Below, piece by piece: positions 40,332-47,695 of a stretch of DNA of 64,000 bases. The notes under the pieces were generated by a model that was given only the letters and a program-made list of their open reading frames with translations, ran no database searches and had not been told where the DNA came from. The position numbers and the translations under genes were made by a program. Source of the stretch: Massilia phosphatilytica (GTDB taxonomy: Bacteria > Pseudomonadota > Gammaproteobacteria > Burkholderiales > Burkholderiaceae_D); assembly GCF_002968015.1 (NCBI RefSeq), contig NZ_PUIP01000019.1:1-64000 (forward strand), in the 5' to 3' direction. Every line of letters begins with the position of its first letter. Position 1 is the stretch's first letter.

Positions 40332-42476
40332 ATGAATCTCCCTTCCGAGATCAGCGCCCTGGGCCGCTTCGGCACGGGGCTGAGCCAGCACGCGCGCCTG
40401 CTGACCCTGGCCAGCGCCCAGGACGGCAGCCTGCCGGAATCACTCGTCGTGGAACGCTTCAGCGGGCGCGAAGCCATCAACGCGCTGTTCGGCTTCGATG
40501 TCGACGCGCTGAGCGTCTCCACCCTGTCCGACTTCATCGGCACCGAGCTCACCGTCGGCCTGCTGCAGCCGGACGGCCGCCGGCGCGCCTGGCACGGCCT
40601 GTGCACGGCGGCGTCGTGGCTGGGCGCGGACGGCGGCGTCGCGCGCTACCGCCTGCGCCTCGAACCGGCGCTGTCCCTGCTGGCGCTGCGGCGCGACAGC
40701 TGGATCTTCCAGGACAAGGACGTGCGCGAGATCGCCTGTGAATTACTCGCCGATTATCCACAGGTGCGGTTCGACTTCGACATCACGCAACCGCTGGACC
40801 GGCGCCCGATCTGCACGCAGTACCGCGAAAGCGACCTCGAATTTTTTACGAGATTGCTTGCGTCCGAGGGCCTGAACTGGCACTTCGAGCACGATCCCTT
40901 CGACGCCAGCGGCGACGAACATAGGCAGGCGCGCCACCGCCTCGTCATCTTCGATGCGCAGGCGATCGCGCCCGAGATGCCGGGCGGCGACATCCTGCGC
41001 TTCCACGGCGTGCGCGCAACCGACAGCGACGACGCCATCGACACCTTCCGCGCGCGCCGCCGCGTGGCCACGAATGCCATCAGCATCAGCAGTTGGGACC
41101 CGGCGCGACTGCTGGCGCCGGCGAGCGAACAGCAATCAATGCTCGATGCGGGCGACCTGCCCCAACTGGCGGTCTACGACGGCAGCGGCGAACGCATCGC
41201 CAGCGATGCCCCCCATCGCCACAGCCGCCTGATGCTGCAGGCGCTGGAGCTGGACAACAAGATCTTCGAAGGCGCCGGCGCCATACGCCGCCTGGCGGCC
41301 GGCCATGTATTCCAGCTGACGCAGCACGAGCGCTATCCCGCCGGCGAGAACGGTTTTATCGTGCTGTGGGTCGAGCACGAAGCCCGCAACAACGTGGACA
41401 GCGACATCGTCCGCGCCGCCGCGTCCAGCGTGGACGACGGGACGTACCGCAATACCTTCGCCTGCGTGCGCGATACGGTGGCGCTGGTCCCGCTGTCGAT
41501 GGCCGCACCGCACCCGTGCACGGCACCGGGACCGCAGACCGCCCTCGTCGTCGGCCTGCCGGACGCGGTGGCGACGACCACGCGCGATCTGCAGGTGCTC
41601 ATCCAGTTCCCCTGGCAGCGCGGCGCACATCCGAACCAGGGCGGCATCGCGCACAACACCGATGTCGACGGTTGCGCACCGGGCGATGACCGCTCCGGCA
41701 CGTGGGTGCGCGTGGCGGAAGCGCTGGCCGGTCCCAACTGGGGCACGCAGTTCACACCGCGCATCGGCACCGAAGTCCTGGTCGACTTCATCGAAGGCGA
41801 CATCGACCGCCCCGTCATCGTGGCCCAGCTGTACACGGGCGCGGATCCGCCGCCGTTCGCGGCCGGCGTCGATTCCGGCGTCGACCATGCGGGCGTGCTG
41901 TCGGGCATCCACACCCTTAATTTCGACGGCAGCGGCTATAACCAGTGGCAGCTGGACGACACGCCCGGCCAGCTGCGCATGCGCCTGGCCACGAGCAGCG
42001 CGGTGACGCAATTGAATCTCGGCTACCTCATCCAGCAAGACCCGGGATCGGCCCGGCGCGGCGCCTGGCGCGGCAGCGGCTTCGAACTGCGCACCGACGC
42101 CTGGGCCGTGCTGCGCGGCGCCGACGGCGTGCTGCTGTCGACACAGTCCCGCCCGGCCTGCGGCAGCGGCGTGACGTCGACGCAAATGGACGCGGCCGAC
42201 ACGCTGTCCGGTTTCAAGGCCGCCAAGGCGCTGAGCGACGCCCTGGGCCAGGCAGCCGCAGCGCAACAGGCGCTGTCCAGCAAGGAAGCGGCCCAAGCGC
42301 AGGCAAATGTCATCGACCTGATCGACCCGCAGGCCAAGGGCAAATACGAAGGTCCAGTGAATGGTCAGACAGCGCTCAAACCCAAGAGTGGCACGCGCGA
42401 GCCTGATCCGGGTCAACCGGTGGAAAAGTTCGGGGCGTCCCTTGTGCTGATGGACGCTGCCGCCAGCATGAACTGA
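40332..42476 (+). CDS. vgrG: VgrG (TssI) spike protein, body, ending at an in-frame TGA
   Basis: 714 aa. The gp27-like part (about 20-400, with LVVERFSGREAINALFGFDV and CTQYRESDLEFFTRLLASEGL) is followed by the gp5 OB-fold (VVGLP...IQFPWQRGAHPNQGG, WVRVAEALAGPNWGTQFTPRIGTEVLVDF) and the first part of the DUF2345 region. The frame stops at TGA (42474-42476), just after MDAAASMN. In relatives this position is Trp in an NWATPAS-like sequence, and the same frame continues downstream with that sequence, so a single TGG-to-TGA change explains the break. The truncated spike lacks the DUF2345 beta-prism and the cargo adaptor tail. Confidence 0.9.
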   Translation: MNLPSEISALGRFGTGLSQHARLLTLASAQDGSLPESLVVERFSGREAINALFGFDVDALSVSTLSDFIGTELTVGLLQPDGRRRAWHGLCTAASWLGADGGVARYRLRLEPALSLLALRRDSWIFQDKDVREIACELLADYPQVRFDFDITQPLDRRPICTQYRESDLEFFTRLLASEGLNWHFEHDPFDASGDEHRQARHRLVIFDAQAIAPEMPGGDILRFHGVRATDSDDAIDTFRARRRVATNAISISSWDPARLLAPASEQQSMLDAGDLPQLAVYDGSGERIASDAPHRHSRLMLQALELDNKIFEGAGAIRRLAAGHVFQLTQHERYPAGENGFIVLWVEHEARNNVDSDIVRAAASSVDDGTYRNTFACVRDTVALVPLSMAAPHPCTAPGPQTALVVGLPDAVATTTRDLQVLIQFPWQRGAHPNQGGIAHNTDVDGCAPGDDRSGTWVRVAEALAGPNWGTQFTPRIGTEVLVDFIEGDIDRPVIVAQLYTGADPPPFAAGVDSGVDHAGVLSGIHTLNFDGSGYNQWQLDDTPGQLRMRLATSSAVTQLNLGYLIQQDPGSARRGAWRGSGFELRTDAWAVLRGADGVLLSTQSRPACGSGVTSTQMDAADTLSGFKAAKALSDALGQAAAAQQALSSKEAAQAQANVIDLIDPQAKGKYEGPVNGQTALKPKSGTREPDPGQPVEKFGASLVLMDAAASMN

Positions 42477-43127
42477 GCCACACCGGCTTCGGCTGTCTTG
42501 TATGCGGGACAGCAACTGCATTGGACGACGCAAGCCGACCTGCACATGACAGCCGGGCGCACGTTGTCCGCCGTCGCCGGCAACGCGGCCAGTTTCTTTA
42601 CCCACGCGGGCGGCATCCAGGTGATCGCGGCGAACGGGCCCGTTTCTCTGCAGGCGCATACGGACGGGCTGGAGATTCTGGCGGATCGCGATGTAACGGT
42701 CGTGTCGGTGAATGACGGGATCGAGATCAAGGCCAAGGACAAGATCGTGCTGCAGGCCGGACAGTCGGCGGTCACGCTGGAAGGTGGGGATATCACGTTT
42801 GCTTGTCCGGGGACGTTTTCCGTCAAGGGTGGGAAGCATGTGTTTGATAAGGGAAGAAGTTTGCCTGCAGAACTTCTGAGATTGCCAGACAGTCGACAAC
42901 GAATTTATAAGGAGAGATTGCGTGCTGTTGATGCAATTTCAGGGGCGCCGATTCCGAACTTGTCCTACAAAATTCTATTCCACGATGGCACGCATATTAT
43001 TGGGAATACCGATAGTGAAGGTAAAACTGAGCAGGTAAGTACTCCGGAGAAAGAGCTGTTAAAAGTATTTTGGGGTGTCAATAAAGAAGAAATGCATGAT
43101 GATACTAACCCGGATGAGAGGTGCTAA
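42477..43127 (+). pseudogene. Severed VgrG C-terminus (DUF2345 plus tail domain)
   Basis: Directly in frame after the TGA, the sequence continues ATPASAVLYAGQQLHWTTQADL and the DUF2345 repeats (GGIQVIAANGPVSLQAHTDG, KIVLQAGQSAVTLEGGDITFACPG). It then becomes a 90-residue tail (from RSLPAELL) with an immunoglobulin/transthyretin-like look. The tail and everything to about 45130 are markedly AT-rich. A TTG at 42498 could start a separate product. Alternatives are stop-codon read-through, a second polypeptide that assembles with the body, or a sequencing error. It abuts the effector gene with no gap. Confidence 0.8.
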
Positions 43128-44462
43128 ATGGGAAGTGAAACATCTGCACTGGTAACAGAAACGAAGATTAATAACGAAAATATAAGAGATGTGAAAGTTC
43201 GCACAAAAATAAAAGTTACCTATATTTTTGAAATTGTAAGCGCCGATAACTTAAGCATTCCATATGCAGTCTCAATAAATGGATCATCACATGAGAAATT
43301 TAAAAATAAGCCTGCGAGAGTAAGCGGCGCAAAAGGGAAAATTGTGATTGCTGATGTGGAGCCAGGGCAAAAGGTAGCGTTATTTTTGAACAGTGATGCG
43401 CATCCAGCTTATCGAAAAAATCCCGTATATCTTGTTGTTCCAGAGAGTCATGATGTGATAATTAATATAAAAGAAAAAATGGGGAAAAACAACGGCACGG
43501 ATGAATTAATTAAACAGAGCGCTAAAAATAGTGAAGTTGTCGAAGTTGACTATTACGAAGCCCCATTGACTGGTGATATTTGGCAAAAAATTTCACACAA
43601 ATACTCTTTGCAAGAAGTGGAATCTTTAATTCCGATCGGAACTAATGAAATTGTTGCAGCAGCTGTGAAGAAAATATATTCCGGTCTCGCAAGCCCTTCT
43701 TTGAATATGAGGGTCCCAGCGAAGGACCCGAATATAAATGAAAAAACCATTTCCATCATTTTTGTTGACGGAGATAATCCACGGAATAACATTAAGAATG
43801 GCTATGAGCTTCTTTCTGAAGGGCTGACAAGAGTTCACCCCGCGGGTTATGCAGCAATTTTTAGCGCTGCAGTCGAAGCCGGAGTAGAGAAGGTAGTGCT
43901 GACGTCAGCTTGGCGCCCTATGCTGGGATCGATAGCTCATAGAGCTGGATTAGGCTTGGACGTGAGCTTTATCGGCAACGCCAGAATAGACCGGGCGGAG
44001 CTACGTAAGAAAAATGCAGTTCACACAACGAATGTTAGCGAACAAGAAAAGAATCTGCTCAGAGTTTTGGAAACGGCAAAAACGCAGCAGGCATCGGCGA
44101 AACACGACGTTTTGGCTGCGAACTTGGAAATAAAGAAGGCAGTTGGGGAACCAGCAAAGATTATTTCTGCAAAGGAGAAACTTAAGACAGCGACGGAGGC
44201 AAGTGAAGCAGCGGATCAGAAAAGAAAAGATGCGGAAATCGCATGGAATGCCGAACGAGACAGAAATGAGCCAGATGAAGTTAGGCTTTTTCGTGCATCA
44301 TTACTGAAATGCAAATCGGTTGCACAAGTTTTTGATCCATGGTTTATGGATCAGGATACTCGGGATAATGTGGCACCTATGCCAAATTTACAGATAAACA
44401 AAAATGAAGGACTCCATGCGAGTCATCTGCATATTACGGTATATGAGCCTAAAATATTGTAG
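43128..44462 (+). CDS. Probable T6SS effector with M15-like peptidase motifs
   Basis: A 444-aa AT-rich gene. The N-terminal 120 residues look like a beta-sandwich that could dock to the VgrG tail. From about 205 the sequence fits a D-Ala-D-Ala-type M15 zinc peptidase: SAWRP at 260-264, H271-x6-D278 (HRAGLGLD) and H433-x-H435 (HLHITV). These are the zinc-ligand pattern H-x6-D ... H-x-H, split by a predicted coiled-coil insertion (about 300-385). This predicts a peptidoglycan-cutting effector delivered to the periplasm of rivals. It starts immediately after the VgrG tail stop. The fold assignment rests on motifs only. Confidence 0.72.
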   Translation: MGSETSALVTETKINNENIRDVKVRTKIKVTYIFEIVSADNLSIPYAVSINGSSHEKFKNKPARVSGAKGKIVIADVEPGQKVALFLNSDAHPAYRKNPVYLVVPESHDVIINIKEKMGKNNGTDELIKQSAKNSEVVEVDYYEAPLTGDIWQKISHKYSLQEVESLIPIGTNEIVAAAVKKIYSGLASPSLNMRVPAKDPNINEKTISIIFVDGDNPRNNIKNGYELLSEGLTRVHPAGYAAIFSAAVEAGVEKVVLTSAWRPMLGSIAHRAGLGLDVSFIGNARIDRAELRKKNAVHTTNVSEQEKNLLRVLETAKTQQASAKHDVLAANLEIKKAVGEPAKIISAKEKLKTATEASEAADQKRKDAEIAWNAERDRNEPDEVRLFRASLLKCKSVAQVFDPWFMDQDTRDNVAPMPNLQINKNEGLHASHLHITVYEPKIL

Positions 44463-44469
44463 AGGCTAT

Positions 44470-44997
44470 ATGATTAAAAATTCAAGTATCTATTTGGTTT
44501 TTATTTTTCTTCTGCTGTCTTCTTATTCTGAACTACTTTTTTGCCAGGAAAAACACCCATCTCTGACAATGCAAGGTGAAACTTATTTAAATGCATGTCT
44601 CGATGATGAAAAAAATATGTTGAAGAGAGATTTGCAGGAGTTGAGATATCCGGATGAAGAAAAAGCATGGAAGTTAATTGACACGATTTTATGTGCCGAT
44701 AACAATGAATTTTCTCGCTCATATATCAAGAATTTGATTCTGGACAAGTTGAGGAGGGAAGATTCAACTGGGACAAAGCCGAGGATTAAGCTTATGCCAA
44801 AAAACGACGATGTGATCAATAAGGTACTTGCTTCAGGAAAGGCATGGAGTCCTAGTGTTCGGATAAGCGAAGTTAACGTAAATCAAAAGGAAATTGTTTT
44901 GAGGTATTTTCCGAACGAAGCATGTATAAAAGATATAAAAATTCGGCACGTAAAAAATAAATGGATTTTATATGAAGTCGCGGAAGCGTGTGATTGA
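44470..44997 (+). CDS. Probable periplasmic immunity protein
   Basis: A 175-aa AT-rich gene whose product has a signal-peptide-like N-terminus (IYLVFIFLLLSSYSELLFCQ) and four Cys in the mature part that could form disulfides. It lies 7 bases after the putative peptidase effector, as expected of a cognate immunity protein guarding the periplasm. No family was recognised; the role is inferred from position, size and export signal. ATG at 44470 is preferred over an upstream in-frame ATG inside the effector gene. Confidence 0.65.
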   Translation: MIKNSSIYLVFIFLLLSSYSELLFCQEKHPSLTMQGETYLNACLDDEKNMLKRDLQELRYPDEEKAWKLIDTILCADNNEFSRSYIKNLILDKLRREDSTGTKPRIKLMPKNDDVINKVLASGKAWSPSVRISEVNVNQKEIVLRYFPNEACIKDIKIRHVKNKWILYEVAEACD

Positions 44998-45141
44998 TAT
45001 ATGTTGGGTGAAGCAGTTCGTCTATATCTTTAAAATGAGATAAAAATTTCTGGTTGTGCGCTTTATGGTGGCATTTAGATAGGCGTAAATTATTAAGTAT
45101 TTACTCATGTCGTATGTTTATCATCGAATGGAGACTACAGC
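44998..45141. other. AT-rich spacer ending the effector cargo
   Basis: The 144 bases between the immunity gene and the PAAR gene are AT-rich and non-coding. Base composition returns to the GC-rich norm at about 45140, marking the right edge of the probable acquired cargo. Confidence 0.6.
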
Positions 45142-45405
45142 ATGGCAGGCCCCCTCATCCGACTAGGCGACAAAACCTCCCACGGCGGCACCGTCATCGA
45201 AGCCTCGCAGCACAGCGACAGCGGCGGCACCCCCATCGCGCGCATGGGCGACAAGACGAGCTGCCCCCTCCACGGTACTAATCCCATCGCCGGCGGCGAT
45301 TCCAGCCTGATCATCGACGGCAAACCCGCTGCCCGCCATGGAGACAAGACCGCGTGCGGCGCCGTCCTCATCGCGGGACAGCAGGCCACCATCGACAACC
45401 TTTGA
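45142..45405 (+). CDS. PAAR-domain spike-tip protein
   Basis: An 87-aa minimal PAAR protein: PLIRLGDKTSHGGTV at the start and two further GDKT repeats with His/Cys ligands (CPLHG, RHGDKTACGAVL) that bind zinc at the sharpened tip. It carries no toxin extension, so it probably caps the VgrG spike encoded upstream. Confidence 0.93.
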   Translation: MAGPLIRLGDKTSHGGTVIEASQHSDSGGTPIARMGDKTSCPLHGTNPIAGGDSSLIIDGKPAARHGDKTACGAVLIAGQQATIDNL

Positions 45406-45417
45406 CTCCACCCCATC

Positions 45418-46806
45418 ATGTCGACACCTCTTACCGCCGAATCGATCCCCACCTCTCACACATTGCCCGCCTGGATCAGGCCGGCCCTGATCGCCGCTAC
45501 CGTCTTCGTCGCCTGCTGGGGCGGCACGATTGTCTGGTGGCGTGTGAGCGCGCGTGTGCCCGCCACCTCGGAATGGATGTCGTTGCTGTTCGGCCTGCCC
45601 ATGATGCTGCTGCTGGCAGGCTTTGCCGGCCACAACTGGATTGCGCAGCGCGGCGCCGTCCAGGCGGACTGGCCGCCCGCTACGCCCGCGCGCCCGGCCA
45701 GCGCCGCCGCAACCCCGGTGCAGGCGCAATACCTTGCGATCCTGGCGACGGCGCTGCGCGCGCCACACGGTGCGTCGCCCGAGGAACTCGCTGCTGCCAT
45801 TGTGGACAACAAGGCGCGGCCGGATCTGGACCGGGAGCTCGTCGACGACGACGGTTTTCCCGTCATGTGTGCCCGTTGCCCCGATGCGCGCGACGACGCG
45901 CTGCAGGAAGACGTTACCGACTGGTTGGCGGCGCATGGCGGCGCCGACGCAAACTTCAGCGACGAGCAATGGCGCGCGCTGACGCTGGCAAACAGCGTGG
46001 TCGCGGAACTCGCAGGACGCGCGGCGATGGAGTGGACCGTGCGCGATGATGCGATGCCGAGGCTCCAGGTGTTGCCACTGCTGCCGGCCGATTGGTCCGC
46101 GGGACAGCGCGATGCCGCTGCGGCGTGGCTGCGGCATGCGGCGGCGCAGGCAGGATGGCGTGGCGAGATCGGCAAGGCGGTGGGCGACACCGACCCTGTG
46201 GCCGGCATTGCTGCGTCCGGCGCAGTGCCCGGTGTCACGCTGGTGGTCGCCGCAGCGTCGCATGTGGGCGAGACGACGGTCGCGCGCTGGGCGTCGGAGC
46301 AGATCCTGTTCACGTCCGCGCAGCCGCAGGGGATGATGCCGGGCGAAGGCGCCGCCGGCTTGTTGCTGGGTGGCGCGGCGCTGGCGGGGACGTCCGATGG
46401 GCAGGCCGTCGCGCTGCTGGCGCCGCTCGCGCAAGCGCAGGTGGAGGCGCCGGCCGACGCGCGCAGGCGCAGCGCCGATCGCGTGCTGGCGGGACTCGTC
46501 GAGCGCACGCTTGCCGAGGCGGGTGTCGATGCCGGCAACGTGGCCATGATCGTCGCCGATACGGGCCACCGTTCGCGCCCGGTGTACGAGTTGATGGAAT
46601 ATGCGGCCACGACGATGCGGCAGCTCGACGGCAGTGAGGACATCGTGCGCGTGGGCGCGGCGAGCGGCGCTTGCGGCGTCGTCCAGTTCGTGACGGCGCT
46701 CGCACTGGGGGCGGACTACGCGGGCGCGCGCCAGGCGCCGGTGCTGTGCCTCGCCAATGAGGTGCCTGGCCGCCGCATCGCCGCGCTCGTGCGGCCCGCG
46801 GCTTGA
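45418..46806 (+). CDS. T6SS-associated membrane protein with thiolase-like domain
   Basis: 462 aa. Two transmembrane helices near the N-terminus (about 20-40 and 55-75) are followed by a soluble domain. Its Ala/Gly-rich segments (GEGAAGLLLGGAAL, VIVADTGHRSRPVYELMEY, GAASGACGVVQFVTALALG) resemble the C-terminal half of beta-ketoacyl synthase/thiolase folds, but the full catalytic Cys-His-His set was not recognised. It starts 12 bases after the PAAR gene. Similar anchored proteins occur in Burkholderiales T6SS clusters; the role is unknown. Confidence 0.7.
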   Translation: MSTPLTAESIPTSHTLPAWIRPALIAATVFVACWGGTIVWWRVSARVPATSEWMSLLFGLPMMLLLAGFAGHNWIAQRGAVQADWPPATPARPASAAATPVQAQYLAILATALRAPHGASPEELAAAIVDNKARPDLDRELVDDDGFPVMCARCPDARDDALQEDVTDWLAAHGGADANFSDEQWRALTLANSVVAELAGRAAMEWTVRDDAMPRLQVLPLLPADWSAGQRDAAAAWLRHAAAQAGWRGEIGKAVGDTDPVAGIAASGAVPGVTLVVAAASHVGETTVARWASEQILFTSAQPQGMMPGEGAAGLLLGGAALAGTSDGQAVALLAPLAQAQVEAPADARRRSADRVLAGLVERTLAEAGVDAGNVAMIVADTGHRSRPVYELMEYAATTMRQLDGSEDIVRVGAASGACGVVQFVTALALGADYAGARQAPVLCLANEVPGRRIAALVRPAA

Positions 46807-46810
46807 ATCC

Positions 46811-47191
46811 TCAGCGCCCGTCGCGGGCCGGCGCGCGCCACACCTGCGTGCGGCCCAGCACGTGGCTGTCGATCGATCCCTTCCTGGCCAGCTGGCCGCC
46901 GATGCCGAAGTTCAGCAGGCAGACATCCTCGTCTTCGTTTTCCCGTCCCTGGTAACGGCGTGCCCATGGATCGCGTGCCGTGTCTTCCTGCGCGGGGCGA
47001 CGCGTAACGGCGGCGGCCGTCCGCGCGGCGGGGCGCGCCTGCGCGGGTTCGTCGAGCACGGCGCCGCGCTGGCCGCTGGCGCTGCACGAGACGAGTGCGC
47101 AGACGTCCGCGCGTTGCGCCGATGCGGGCAGCGGCGCCAGGAGTGCGGCGACTGCCAGCGGGAAAAGCTTCCTGATCCAAGCGGATGTCAT
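46811..47191 (-). CDS. Small secreted protein of unknown function
   Basis: About 126 aa with a signal peptide (ending near ASA-Q) and a mature region containing VCALVSCSASGQ, an Ala/Arg-rich linker and a conserved-looking C-terminus (DVCLLNFGIGGQLARKGSIDSHVLGRTQVW). The ATG at 47191 is preferred to a GTG three codons earlier because AGG lies upstream. It converges on the thiolase-like gene. No function is assigned. Confidence 0.6.
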   Translation of the reverse strand: MTSAWIRKLFPLAVAALLAPLPASAQRADVCALVSCSASGQRGAVLDEPAQARPAARTAAAVTRRPAQEDTARDPWARRYQGRENEDEDVCLLNFGIGGQLARKGSIDSHVLGRTQVWRAPARDGR

Positions 47192-47344
47192 GGTCTGCAC
47201 CTGTCAATGACGATGCGGCCACTGTAGCGGGTTGCGTGCGCCGGTTGGTGTCCGATTGTGTCGGGCGCGGGTCCGGACACATGCGCTTGCAAAAGTCCTG
47301 CGCTACCATGAGTCCCGTAGCTCAACGCACGGAGGAGACCACAC

Positions 47345-47692
47345 ATGATTTATCAAGGAAGCTGCCACTGCGGCCAGGTGGCGTACGAAGTGGAGGGAGA
47401 CATCCAGGGCGCCCTCGCCTGCAATTGTTCGATGTGCCAGCGCAAGGGCTCCCTGCTCTGGTTCGTGCCGCGCGCGCAGTTCCGCCTGCGCACGCCCGAG
47501 GACGCGGCCGCCACCTACACGTTCAACAAGCACGTCATCAAGCACCGCTTCTGTCCCACGTGCGGCATCCATCCGTATGCGGAAGGGGTCGATCCGAAGG
47601 GGAATCCGATGGCGGCCATTAACCTGCGCTGCATCGAGGGCATCGACCTCGACGCGATCCCCGTGCAGCACTTCGACGGCCGCGACACCTGA
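47345..47692 (+). CDS. GFA-family zinc protein
   Basis: A 115-aa protein of the GFA/CENP-V family. It has GSCHCGQVAYEV, the second Cys pair in CNCSMCQRKGSLLWF and a third in FCPTCGIHPYAEG. These seven Cys hold two zincs in relatives such as the glutathione-dependent formaldehyde-activating enzyme. Most stand-alone members are of unknown function. GGAGGA precedes the start. Confidence 0.88.
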   Translation: MIYQGSCHCGQVAYEVEGDIQGALACNCSMCQRKGSLLWFVPRAQFRLRTPEDAAATYTFNKHVIKHRFCPTCGIHPYAEGVDPKGNPMAAINLRCIEGIDLDAIPVQHFDGRDT

Positions 47693-47695
47693 CCT

